A stretch of DNA of 64,000 bases from contig NZ_JACHWZ010000017.1 of NCBI RefSeq assembly GCF_014191725.1, positions 62,001 to 126,000 on the forward strand, in the 5' to 3' direction. This document shows, one piece after another, positions 55,711 through 64,000 of this stretch; positions within the stretch are counted from its first letter, which is position 1; every line of letters starts with the position of its first letter. This DNA is from Microbulbifer rhizosphaerae. GTDB lineage: Bacteria > Pseudomonadota > Gammaproteobacteria > Pseudomonadales > Cellvibrionaceae. The notes beneath the pieces were generated by a model, which worked only from the letters and a program-made list of their open reading frames with translations, did no database searches and was not told where the DNA came from. Both the position numbers and the translations under genes were made by a program.

Positions 55711-58700
55711 ATGCCAATGCAGTCTTCCCAGTTTATCGATCCATTCAAGCGCCTGTTCCGGTGGCTGGTGGTTGGGCTGTTGCTGTTGGGGCTGTTTTCC
55801 ATTACGGCCTCCATCCTGGTGCGGGAGGGTATCGAGCACTGGCTGCGGCAACGCGGCATGGAGACGCAGATCGATCATCTGTATGTATCCATCCCCACAC
55901 TGAGTCTCTATGTGCATGGGGTGCGAATAAAAAACGACCGCGGGCGCGGTTTCCGCGCGCGGGAACTGATGCTCAACTACAGCTGGTGGCAGCTGCTGCG
56001 CGGGCGCCTGCAATTGCAGGAGGCGTACCTGGACGGCGCGCACATGGACCTGGAATCCCGCTGGGAGGACGGGCGCCGCCTCTGGGAGATCGGTGGATTG
56101 AGACTGGGCGCGGTACCCCCTGCACAGCGGGACCTGCGCCTGCTGTTCGAACGCCTGCGCGTCCACGACAGCCGGCTCTGCTACCGCCACAGGCCCCAGT
56201 GGCAGACGCCGACCTGTATCGATTTCACCGAGCTGCGCGCGCGGGAGTTCCTGGTGCGGGTGCTGCGCCGCGGCGATGACCCGTTGCAACTGACGATCGG
56301 TGCCGACCGGCTGCAGCTGCGCAACCTGCTGGCGAGAGATGGCAGAGACGGCGATCCCAATACCGCGCTGGTGAAATTGGACCTGGAGGAGGCGATGTTC
56401 AAACACCCGGGCAACCGTATCACCGCCGCGCGGCTCGAAGCCGAGCACTTCGCCAGTTGCCCGCCGGCGCGTTGGGCTGAAGTGCGGCCGGGCCTGCGCC
56501 GGGTGATCGGCCACTGCGGCGCAGCGCGGAAGTTGCAACTGGAAGGCGAACTGTTGTTTTCCTTCGGCCCCGAGGCCCGGGCGCAATGGCAGAGGGGCAG
56601 CGGCCAGGGCATCCTGCTGCGGCACAGCAATCGCCGCTACCCCAACTGGCGGGCGGACACCCTGGCCATGAACCGCTTCCGCTATACCCGCGAGGAAAAA
56701 AAGCTCACTTGGCACCGCGCCGGCGCCACCGCCTTCGACTGGTGTCCGTCGGCGTGGCGCAACCGCGAACATCACTACTGCGTGCGCGCAGGTACCCTGC
56801 AACTGCCCGAGCCGGTGGTCTTCGACTGGAGCCAGCGCCTGAATGTGCACACCACCGGCGGCCACCTACAGCAGACCCGGTTGCTGGACCGGGCCGGCGA
56901 TGTGCGCAACCCACTTACCCTGAATGACACCCTGATCGGCGAACTCAACTATACGGGCGCAGAACGCAGCCTGGAATTTCGCGGCCTGGAGATGGGCAGT
57001 GCCAGCGGCTGTATTCCCGGCAGCCTGTGGCAAACGGATGACTTCTGCCTGCGCATGGCCGGCCTGCGCACCCCGGAGCCGCTGCAGATCCGCTTCGCCT
57101 CGCAGCGCGAGGGGCAGCCCTGGGGTTTCGACAGCGGCCAGTTGGCGCTGGCCGAGTTCAGTCTGAAGCGCCAGGGGCAGCCACAGCTGCAGGTGCGGGA
57201 ACTGCGCTGGCAACATATCAGCTTGTCCGGGTCCGGCTCGCCGCTGCGGCTGCAGGATTTCGACCTGAAATTCCTTTCCGGCTGTCTGCCGGACGCGCTC
57301 CTGCCGAAGCGGTTGCGCTCCCTGTGCGCGGACGTGCGCCGCCTTTCCGGAGTGGGGAATTTCGCCTGGACCGATGGTGACGACGGCTTCCTTATCCTCG
57401 GTGAACTGTGGCTGGAGCGCATGTTGCTGGCGGATAGGCTGAATGGCGATCGCGGACTGCTGCTGCGACAACTGCACACGGGTCACGGTTACTTCCGCCG
57501 CCAGAGTGATACCGAGAACCCCTGGATCGACGACAATCGGCCGCGCAAGTCGGCGACCTCTCTCACTTCAGCCGAGGCCGACGAAGGCGGGGAGAAAGGC
57601 CTGCTGCCGGACGAGCGGGCCGCGGATGACAGGGGCGCGGCGCAGGTGCCGGATGTGCGCCGGCCCAACCTGCAGTTGGAGCGTCTCTCCCTCAGCAGTT
57701 TGCAGGGTTGCCTGCCATACAGCTGGGCGCGGCTGCTGTACGAAGAGCCGCGGCAAATGCCCGGCTGTTTCGATCTGCTCAACCTGCGCCAGCACCAGCC
57801 ATTGAAAGTCGCCTGGGGAGGCGGGGTGGACCTGATTGCGGCGGAGCTGACCCTGGATCGGGCGAAGACAAAAACCCTGGCGGGCCGCGATTTATTCAGC
57901 CTGTCCGGCCTGCGGGTGCCGGAAGCGAAGGTCCGCTATCTGCAGTGGAACCACAGTGCGGATTTCTTCCTGCCGTATTTTTCCCTGGAAGAATTCAATG
58001 GTTGCCTACCGTCTTCGGTTGCCTCCCCGGTGCTCGATATTCGCTGTGCGGATTTATCCGACGTGCGCCTGGGCGAGAATTTTCAAGTGCAGATAGACCG
58101 GCGCCAAGTGTCGGCAAATCTGAACGGTACCCTGGCGCGACGGATACTCCTCACTGAACAGGAAGACCAGGTTGTTATCGATGTGCAGAAATTCCTGGCG
58201 CCGCGGCTGGAAATCGCCTGGCTGCGCGATACCGCAAAGGCGACGCGTCTGAAAATAAAAAACGTTTCCGCCGCCCAACTGCACGGCTGCCTGCCCCATA
58301 GCTTCACCCTGCGCTCCGGCCTTCCCCGTTGCATTTCCACTTCGGACTTGCGCACTTTGGGGGCGGAGGAAGCCCCCGGACTAAGACTGGGCCGCACGCT
58401 ACTGAAGACGGCACCGGTGGCGGAACCCCTCTGGCGCATCGAAGCCGTCGAAGTGGCGAGATTGTCGCTGACACCGGATGCGCTGGAGCTTTACGGGTTG
58501 GAAGTGCACCAGCTGCTGGCCTGCGGACTCTGGACCCTCCTGCCTGAAAAGGCGCGGGCCTGGGGGATAGCGGATTGCATCGCTGCGGAGGACCTGCAGT
58601 TTGCCGGTGTCAGCCGCATCGGCCTGACCCCCGCGGTGGCGCGCCTGGAACTGGGGGAATTGAATTCGGAGGCGATAGCCCTGTGGCAGGAGGAGGGGGA

Positions 58701-60915
58701 ATACGCACAGGTTGGGCTGCAGCGTTTGAGCTGGAAAAAGTTGCGCTGGAACGGTGGCCCTGTGGTGTGGGTAACGGATCTGCGGATACACGATTTCCAA
58801 GGCTGTCCTGTCGGACCCGTGGAGCAGGTGGCCGCACAGGTCGCGGGGGCGGCGAAGGCGCCGGTGGGGGATTCCTGTATCCGGCTGGGCGACCTCTATC
58901 TGCCGGGGAAACAAAGGCTGTCGCTGGCGCCACCATTTTCCTTCGGCGGGTCCATCGTGCTGGCGGACCTGTCGATCGGCAACCGGTCCGGCGAGCCCTG
59001 GGAATTTGCCCGGGTTCAACTGGACCAACTCACCTACGGCGGCGACGGCCTGTCGATCGGCAGCCTGTCCGGCCTGAGCGGCTGCCTGCCGGCCGGCTGG
59101 CTGGGGGATACGCGGCTGGCACCCTGTTATCAATTGGGACCCATGCGGCTGCAGGGCATCGAGCGCGTGGATACCCCCGCCGGGCGGATCATCGAATTAC
59201 ATGGGCTGGTTATCGACGGCGCCCGGCTGATCCAGGCGGACTACCCAAAGGGGTTGCAGGCCCAGTTGCTGCAGTTGGAATCCCTGAGCGTCGGGATTTT
59301 TCGCTTCGGCGCCGGGGAGGTTTCCGCCGACGATTTGCGCATGAGCGGTATCAGCGGCTGTATTCCCCGGGGCTATATCAGTCGCGTGGATCACTGCGTG
59401 GCGGCGGACAGTCTGGAAACCCGCGGAAGCTATCGCGGTCGAGATGGGTTGGCGCTGGACTATATCCGGGTGGAACAGCCGCAGATCCTGAGCGCCGGCG
59501 GGGAACGGCTGGTGCGCGGGGATTCGATCCGGATGGAACAGCTGTTTGTCAGCGAACGGCAGCTGCGCTTTCAGTATGCGGAGGCCGGCGGGGTCGCATT
59601 CTTCGGCCGCGCCGAAGATGCACCGGACTACGAGCACCACGCCTGGAGTGGCGAAATGGAGCTGTTGCGGGTCGATCGTCTGCACTATGACCGCGCGGGA
59701 GACCACCTGGATATTGCCAGCGTCGACATGGTGCGGCCTAAGGCGATCCTGGTTCGCGACCGTCTGGGAGAGTTTCCCTTGCGCAGACAGTTGGCGGCCC
59801 TTACCGGCGAAATGCCAACCCTGGCCAAAGCGGGAGAAGCGGTTACCGAAAAACTGAAATTCCGCTACCGCATCGGCGACATCAATATCGACAGTGGCAC
59901 GTTAACCTGGATCGATCACCTGGGTCGGTTCCGCAGCCGGTTGCCGGTGCGCGAGATCAACCTGCGCCTGATCAACGCCAGCAACCACCCGCTGCACCCG
60001 CCGGCCATCCTGCTGGTGAATGCCCGACCCGGGGGCCTGGGGGAAGTGCAGCTGGCGGGGTTTATCGACTACAAGGACACCCGGAAATGGGACGCCAACC
60101 TGACGGGCTATCTCAAAAACGTCAACCTGATTCCCGCCAGCCCTTATATGGCCAACCTGCTGGGCTACAAGATCCTGCAGGGGCAGGTGGACGCCACGAT
60201 GGATATTCGCATCGTGGACAACAAGGTGGATGCCCTTTCCGAAATCGTGCTGAATAAAATCAAAGTCCGCCGCGTGCGCGACGGGGATTCCCTGCCGGTG
60301 GAAAAAACGCTCATTCCCCTGAATATCGCCCTGGCGCTGTTGCGCGACGGCAAGGGCAATGTGCGTTTCTCCATGCCGATAACCGGCAATCTCTACGACC
60401 CGAAATTCTCCTTCAGCTTTATTTTCGGCGATCTTCTGCAACGTGCCATCATGGAAGCGCTGTTCAGCTACTTTACGCCACTGGGGTTCTACACCCTCGC
60501 GCGCCTGGCGTGGGAGCGTTTGCGCGCCGTGCGCTTCAAACCGGTGCCCTTTGCCCCGGGCAGTGACGAATTGAGCCTGGAGGCCAGGGAGCACCTGGCG
60601 GATGTGGTGTCTACATTAAGAGAACGCCCGGAGGCACGTCCGGGCATCTGTGGTGTCGCCACCGCCCGGGACTGGATTGCGCTGTATCCCGCCAGTACGC
60701 CCGGCATGCGTGGCAGCCGCAAGGCGCGGGAAACCTTCTATCGCTTCCCGCCCACTGAGATACACGAGGAGTTGGAAGAGCTGGCCGATCGCCGCAGCCA
60801 GCGTGTGCAGCTCTTCCTGTTGAACTCCGGCATTACCGCGGACAAATTCATCCAGTGCGCGCCGGACTACAACGGCCGCGATTTCGAGGAGCCGCGAGTG
60901 GAGCTTTCCAATTAG
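55711..60915 (+). CDS. Giant DUF748/AsmA-like envelope protein with twelve cysteine-pair repeats
   Basis: A 1734-residue protein with one N-terminal membrane anchor (about 14-36, WLVVGLLLLGLFSITASILV). A beta-rich periplasmic body of twelve degenerate repeats of about 93 residues follows. Each repeat has one Cys pair; first cysteines at 157, 250, 345, 434, 525, 667, 765, 860, 938, 1032, 1125 and 1217, second 12-24 residues later, often as GC(L/I)P...C. The C-terminal part (about 1370-1650) is DUF748 (IPLNIALALLRDGKGNVRFS; FAPGSDELSLEAREHL). AsmA/DUF748 proteins bridge the envelope in lipid transport. A charged insertion sits at about 615-650. ATG 55711 or 55717. Confidence 0.85.
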   Translation: MPMQSSQFIDPFKRLFRWLVVGLLLLGLFSITASILVREGIEHWLRQRGMETQIDHLYVSIPTLSLYVHGVRIKNDRGRGFRARELMLNYSWWQLLRGRLQLQEAYLDGAHMDLESRWEDGRRLWEIGGLRLGAVPPAQRDLRLLFERLRVHDSRLCYRHRPQWQTPTCIDFTELRAREFLVRVLRRGDDPLQLTIGADRLQLRNLLARDGRDGDPNTALVKLDLEEAMFKHPGNRITAARLEAEHFASCPPARWAEVRPGLRRVIGHCGAARKLQLEGELLFSFGPEARAQWQRGSGQGILLRHSNRRYPNWRADTLAMNRFRYTREEKKLTWHRAGATAFDWCPSAWRNREHHYCVRAGTLQLPEPVVFDWSQRLNVHTTGGHLQQTRLLDRAGDVRNPLTLNDTLIGELNYTGAERSLEFRGLEMGSASGCIPGSLWQTDDFCLRMAGLRTPEPLQIRFASQREGQPWGFDSGQLALAEFSLKRQGQPQLQVRELRWQHISLSGSGSPLRLQDFDLKFLSGCLPDALLPKRLRSLCADVRRLSGVGNFAWTDGDDGFLILGELWLERMLLADRLNGDRGLLLRQLHTGHGYFRRQSDTENPWIDDNRPRKSATSLTSAEADEGGEKGLLPDERAADDRGAAQVPDVRRPNLQLERLSLSSLQGCLPYSWARLLYEEPRQMPGCFDLLNLRQHQPLKVAWGGGVDLIAAELTLDRAKTKTLAGRDLFSLSGLRVPEAKVRYLQWNHSADFFLPYFSLEEFNGCLPSSVASPVLDIRCADLSDVRLGENFQVQIDRRQVSANLNGTLARRILLTEQEDQVVIDVQKFLAPRLEIAWLRDTAKATRLKIKNVSAAQLHGCLPHSFTLRSGLPRCISTSDLRTLGAEEAPGLRLGRTLLKTAPVAEPLWRIEAVEVARLSLTPDALELYGLEVHQLLACGLWTLLPEKARAWGIADCIAAEDLQFAGVSRIGLTPAVARLELGELNSEAIALWQEEGEYAQVGLQRLSWKKLRWNGGPVVWVTDLRIHDFQGCPVGPVEQVAAQVAGAAKAPVGDSCIRLGDLYLPGKQRLSLAPPFSFGGSIVLADLSIGNRSGEPWEFARVQLDQLTYGGDGLSIGSLSGLSGCLPAGWLGDTRLAPCYQLGPMRLQGIERVDTPAGRIIELHGLVIDGARLIQADYPKGLQAQLLQLESLSVGIFRFGAGEVSADDLRMSGISGCIPRGYISRVDHCVAADSLETRGSYRGRDGLALDYIRVEQPQILSAGGERLVRGDSIRMEQLFVSERQLRFQYAEAGGVAFFGRAEDAPDYEHHAWSGEMELLRVDRLHYDRAGDHLDIASVDMVRPKAILVRDRLGEFPLRRQLAALTGEMPTLAKAGEAVTEKLKFRYRIGDINIDSGTLTWIDHLGRFRSRLPVREINLRLINASNHPLHPPAILLVNARPGGLGEVQLAGFIDYKDTRKWDANLTGYLKNVNLIPASPYMANLLGYKILQGQVDATMDIRIVDNKVDALSEIVLNKIKVRRVRDGDSLPVEKTLIPLNIALALLRDGKGNVRFSMPITGNLYDPKFSFSFIFGDLLQRAIMEALFSYFTPLGFYTLARLAWERLRAVRFKPVPFAPGSDELSLEAREHLADVVSTLRERPEARPGICGVATARDWIALYPASTPGMRGSRKARETFYRFPPTEIHEELEELADRRSQRVQLFLLNSGITADKFIQCAPDYNGRDFEEPRVELSN

Positions 60916-60938
60916 GGCTGTTGAAGAAGCTGTTTTTT

Positions 60939-61009
60939 GTAGGATGGGCAAAGCGCAGCGTGCCCATCAGACGGGCATAGATGGGCACGCTGCGCTTTGC
61001 CCATCCTAC
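60939..61009. repeat. Palindrome with 29-bp perfect arms (GTAGGATGGGC family)
   Basis: Arms 60939-60967 and 60981-61009 are exact complements (GTAGGATGGGCAAAGCGCAG then CGTGCCCAT) around a 13-base loop. It lies 24 bp after the DUF748 stop and 15 bp before the aconitase start, so it separates the two transcription units and abuts the aconitase ribosome binding site. A related copy is at 26075-26120. Confidence 0.8.
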
Positions 61010-61023
61010 GGAAGAAAATAGTT

Positions 61024-62979
61024 ATGGCCATGAATCTCGCGCAGAAACTTATCCAACCCCATCTCGCCAGCGGCTCCCTGGAGCCCGGCGCGCCGATCGA
61101 ACTGGTGATCGACCAGACCCTCACCCAGGATGCCACCGGCACCATGGTAATGCTCGAATTCGAGGCCTTGGGCCTGCCGCGGGTGAAGACAGAAATTTCC
61201 GCGCAATACGTGGATCACAACCTGCTGCAGACGGACTTCAAGAACGCCGACGATCACCTGTTCCTTCAGAGTGCCTGTCGCAAATACGGCGTCTGGTATT
61301 CGCGCCCGGGCAACGGCGTGAGTCACCCGGTGCACATGTGCTGCTTCGGCATCCCCGGTAAGACCCTGTTGGGTTCCGACAGCCACACCTGCGCCGCCGG
61401 CTCAATGGGTATGCTGGCAATCGGCGCCGGTGGTTTGCAGGTGGCCCTGGCCATGGCAGGCATACCTTTCTCCACTAAGATGCCGAAGATTCTCGGGGTG
61501 AAACTGGAGGGTGAACTTCCCCCCTGGGTGAGCGCCAAGGATATTATCCTGGAGATGCTGCGCCGGCAGACGGTGAAGGGTTGCGTGAATAAAATTGTCG
61601 AATATTACGGTCCCGGCCTGGATAAGCTCACCGCCATGGACCGCCACGTGATCGCCAATATGGGCCAGGAACTGGGTGCGACCACCAGCGTCTTTCCCGC
61701 CGATCAAGCGGTCAGGGCATTTTTGCGGCAACAGCAACGGGAGGCGGATTATGTCGAACTGGCCGCGGACGAAGGCGCCAGTTATGACGAGACCGATACC
61801 ATCGACCTCTCCACTTTGGAGCCGCTGATCGCCTGCCCGTCCAGCCCGGACAAGGTGGTGCCGGTGCGGGAGGTGGCGGGCAGACCCATCTACCAAAGCT
61901 ATATCGGCTCCTCCGCCAACCCGGGCCTGCGGGACTTTGTGATCCCCGCGCAGATGGTTGCCGGCCGGCGGGTAAACGACGGCGTCTCCTTCGATATCAA
62001 CCCCACCTCGCGCCAGCTGCTCGAGGAAATCAGCCGCAGCGGAGAACTGGCGAAATTACTGGAAGCCGGCGCGCGCCTGCACCAGACCGGCTGCGGCGGC
62101 TGCATCGGCATGGGACAGGCGCCGGCCAGCGGGCGCATCAGCCTGCGCACCGTTCCGCGCAACTTCCCCGGTCGCTCCGGCACCGTGGAGGATCAGGTCT
62201 ACCTCTGCAGCCCGGAGACTGCCACCGCCAGCGCACTTCACGGCGAAATCACTGATCCCCGTGATATGGATATGGACTACCCGTCTTTTACCGAGCCGGT
62301 ACAGCTGTCGGATATGCGCCCACTGCTGCAGGCGCCGATGGACTCTTCCCTGATAGAGACCGTGGAAGTGGAACTGGAAAAGGGCCCTAATATCAAGCCT
62401 CTGCCGGACTTCGAATCGCTGCCAAAAATATTAAAAGGTCCGCTGTTGCTCAAGGCCGGCGACAATGTCTCCACCGATGAAATACTCCCCGCCGGCGCTG
62501 AGATACTGCCCCTGCGCTCCAATATTCCCGCGATCAGCCGTTACACATTTTCCCGTATCGACAAGGATTTCTACCAACGCGCCATGGACCTGAAGGGCGA
62601 CTGCTTCGTGGTGGGCGGAGAAAACTATGGCCAGGGCTCCAGCCGGGAGCACGCCGCTATCACGCCGCGCTACCTGGGGGTGCGCTGCGTGATCGCCAAG
62701 AGCATGGCGCGCATCCACCGGCGCAACCTGGTCAATTTCGGCATAATCCCACTGTTGTTCGAAAACCCCGATGACTACGACAAACTGCAACAGGACGCCG
62801 AACTGGAACTGGACAATCCGGTGGATCAGCTGGTGGAGGACCAGCCGGTGCAGCTCAAGAACCTGTCCTCCGGGGAACTGATCACGCTGCGCCACGATCT
62901 CTCGGAGGAGGAGATCGCAACGCTCAGAGCGGGTGGGTTGATCAGCCGGACGCGTGAGGAGCACCCGGATATCCACTGA
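61024..62979 (+). CDS. Aconitate hydratase (mitochondrial-type)
   Basis: A 651-residue aconitase interconverting citrate and isocitrate in the TCA cycle. The [4Fe-4S] ligands are Cys in LLGSDSHTCAAGSMGM and the pair in QTGCGGCIGMGQAP; the swivel domain has VGGENYGQGSSREHAA with the active-site Ser/Arg. The length, shorter than the usual 750-900, suits the compact AcnA/homoaconitase-like subgroup seen in some bacteria. Start ATG 61024 (or 61030) with GGAAG upstream. It stands alone; a paralog acnB may exist elsewhere. Confidence 0.92.
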   Translation: MAMNLAQKLIQPHLASGSLEPGAPIELVIDQTLTQDATGTMVMLEFEALGLPRVKTEISAQYVDHNLLQTDFKNADDHLFLQSACRKYGVWYSRPGNGVSHPVHMCCFGIPGKTLLGSDSHTCAAGSMGMLAIGAGGLQVALAMAGIPFSTKMPKILGVKLEGELPPWVSAKDIILEMLRRQTVKGCVNKIVEYYGPGLDKLTAMDRHVIANMGQELGATTSVFPADQAVRAFLRQQQREADYVELAADEGASYDETDTIDLSTLEPLIACPSSPDKVVPVREVAGRPIYQSYIGSSANPGLRDFVIPAQMVAGRRVNDGVSFDINPTSRQLLEEISRSGELAKLLEAGARLHQTGCGGCIGMGQAPASGRISLRTVPRNFPGRSGTVEDQVYLCSPETATASALHGEITDPRDMDMDYPSFTEPVQLSDMRPLLQAPMDSSLIETVEVELEKGPNIKPLPDFESLPKILKGPLLLKAGDNVSTDEILPAGAEILPLRSNIPAISRYTFSRIDKDFYQRAMDLKGDCFVVGGENYGQGSSREHAAITPRYLGVRCVIAKSMARIHRRNLVNFGIIPLLFENPDDYDKLQQDAELELDNPVDQLVEDQPVQLKNLSSGELITLRHDLSEEEIATLRAGGLISRTREEHPDIH

Positions 62980-63073
62980 TAACAACACAATCATTCACAC
63001 TAATTATGCCGCTTTCAACAAATCAGCGCGGCGGAAAGGTTGCACGCACCTATTCCTGCCGCGTACAACAGCT

Positions 63074-63421
63074 ATGAAACCTGAAGAAGTATTGGATTCT
63101 TCCGGGAAGATAGGGTTGGACCTCCTGGTGTTAGGGGCCGCATACGTTATTCACATGGGATCTGCATATATCGCCTTCAGCTTGGGTGGAGATTGGTATG
63201 CCCGTTCGGGATCACTGCTGGTGATGTTTAGTGTCTATCTTGAATACAGGAATTTTAGCTTTACCCAGGAGTTGAATCAGTTGGCTCAGAAAGAAGGCGA
63301 ATTATCGGATGCCGAAATGGAAGAATTGACGCTTCCGAAAAAGCGTAGATATCTGAACATTGTTGTATTGGTAACGCTTGTATATGGTACATTGGTTTGG
63401 GGGTATGGTGATCTTTTATGA
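63074..63421 (+). CDS. Small membrane protein of unknown function
   Basis: A 115-residue protein with three likely membrane segments (about 14-38, 43-58, 95-112) and a cytoplasmic acidic stretch (EGELSDAEMEELTLPKKRR). I do not recognise a family. Base composition is AT-richer than the preceding aconitase gene. The start ATG 63074 gives MKPEEVLD; the ribosome binding site is weak. The next small membrane gene begins 12 bp downstream on the same strand, suggesting a pair. Confidence 0.5.
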   Translation: MKPEEVLDSSGKIGLDLLVLGAAYVIHMGSAYIAFSLGGDWYARSGSLLVMFSVYLEYRNFSFTQELNQLAQKEGELSDAEMEELTLPKKRRYLNIVVLVTLVYGTLVWGYGDLL

Positions 63422-63432
63422 GAAAACCGTAA

Positions 63433-63744
63433 ATGGATTCAAAGACAGCCACATTTGCAATGATCGATTCTACAATACAGGGGATATTGTGGGCCGTTCT
63501 ATGTTTCGCGCTTATTCGGAATTTCGGCTTAGAGGGCTATTGGTATATTGTTTGTTCAGTAGTGCTAATTGCGGAGATTGGAATGCTCTTTATACATCAG
63601 AGAATCACTTTTCCTGGGTTGATCAAATATTTGGGATATGAGTCAAATGAAAAGCTGGAGGAAGTGAAGAAATTTAATATAAATGATCACTGGATAAATA
63701 TATTGACGATGTTCATCGTTGTCTATTTTTGCTTGTCTTTGTGA
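63433..63744 (+). CDS. Small membrane protein of unknown function
   Basis: A 103-residue protein with about three hydrophobic segments (IQGILWAVLCFALI; WYIVCSVVLIAEIGMLFI; WINILTMFIVVYFCLSL) and a short charged loop (NEKLEEVKKFNIND). No family is recognised. AT-rich codon use, unlike the bulk of the window, suggests recent acquisition with its neighbour at 63074. It may work with that neighbour, since the genes are 12 bp apart. Confidence 0.5.
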   Translation: MDSKTATFAMIDSTIQGILWAVLCFALIRNFGLEGYWYIVCSVVLIAEIGMLFIHQRITFPGLIKYLGYESNEKLEEVKKFNINDHWINILTMFIVVYFCLSL

Positions 63745-64000
63745 TTCCATGACTGTTTAAGAGCGGAATTCCATAGGGGAATCGGCCTGCGATCGATGGC
63801 GACACGCTATATGAAGAGATATCAATATGATCAGGGTCATATACGAATGAAAAGTTGAACCGTCGAACATTTTGCCGTTTCAGAAGACCTGGAGAGAAAC
63901 TACTTGTCGGATTCATGAGAGTGTCAAGGGGGCGAGAGGCGGCGAGTGCGGCTCTTGCAGGTGTAGCTTACGCTGAAGCCAAGCGAGTGGCCAACAGTTT
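63745..64000. other. Right edge, no gene seen
   Basis: About 256 bases without a credible reading frame; a 67-codon minus-strand frame (63713-63916) has no support. The sequence is moderately AT-rich and then becomes GC-richer near the window end. Confidence 0.4.

Overview
The window is GC-rich bacterial chromosome of gammaproteobacterial type. The gene set (MalT, an H-NS-like protein, MnmH/SelD, mitochondrial-type aconitase, HAE1-type RND pump, DUF748 protein, YcbL, YgjP, YjdM) suits a marine Cellvibrionales-like organism such as Microbulbifer. That placement is an inference from protein resemblance only. No rRNA, tRNA, CRISPR array or prophage was seen.

Region 1 (1-14.5 kb) is accessory and decaying. 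It holds small enzymes (two cupins, a double TlpA thioredoxin, a MocR regulator, YjdM, NIPSNAP, VOC, a 2OG oxygenase with a LysR regulator, a PLP lyase, an SDR, an SGNH hydrolase, a rhodanese). Among them lie gene remnants: an alpha/beta-hydrolase start and a panB end on either side of a 455-bp structured element, a LysR tail, an NhaC head joined to a DUF885 tail, and an MFS tail.

Region 2 (14.5-26 kb) carries stress and detoxification genes: a quinone-oxidoreductase-like enzyme; an MBL-fold protein and a DsbA-like protein divergent from a LysR regulator; the scar of a second, deleted copy of that module; an XRE regulator; a carboxymuconolactone-decarboxylase-family protein; and an RND pump operon divergent from its TetR gene with a 35-bp palindromic operator between them.

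Region 3 (26-41.2 kb) holds two catabolic systems. A GH13 alpha-glucosidase has two facing perfect matches to the MalT box upstream, and malT itself lies 11 kb away with another box upstream. Between them a guanidine-I (ykkC) riboswitch leads a seven-gene operon: ABC transporter, two DUF1989 carboxyguanidine deiminase subunits, a urea/guanidine carboxylase and allophanate hydrolase. Together these would import guanidine and convert it to ammonia and CO2.

Region 4 (41.4-64 kb) is mostly core: YcbL-like hydrolase, lipoprotein, thioesterase, YgjP, SDR, tRNA 2-selenouridine synthase, SLC13 permease, CBS protein, H-NS-like protein, CobB, type II NADH dehydrogenase, a SelD fused to an NDH-2-like domain, a 1734-residue DUF748/AsmA-like envelope protein and aconitase. 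The most unusual object in the window is that DUF748 protein: it has twelve tandem repeats of about 93 residues, each with one cysteine pair. Two small AT-richer membrane proteins close the window.
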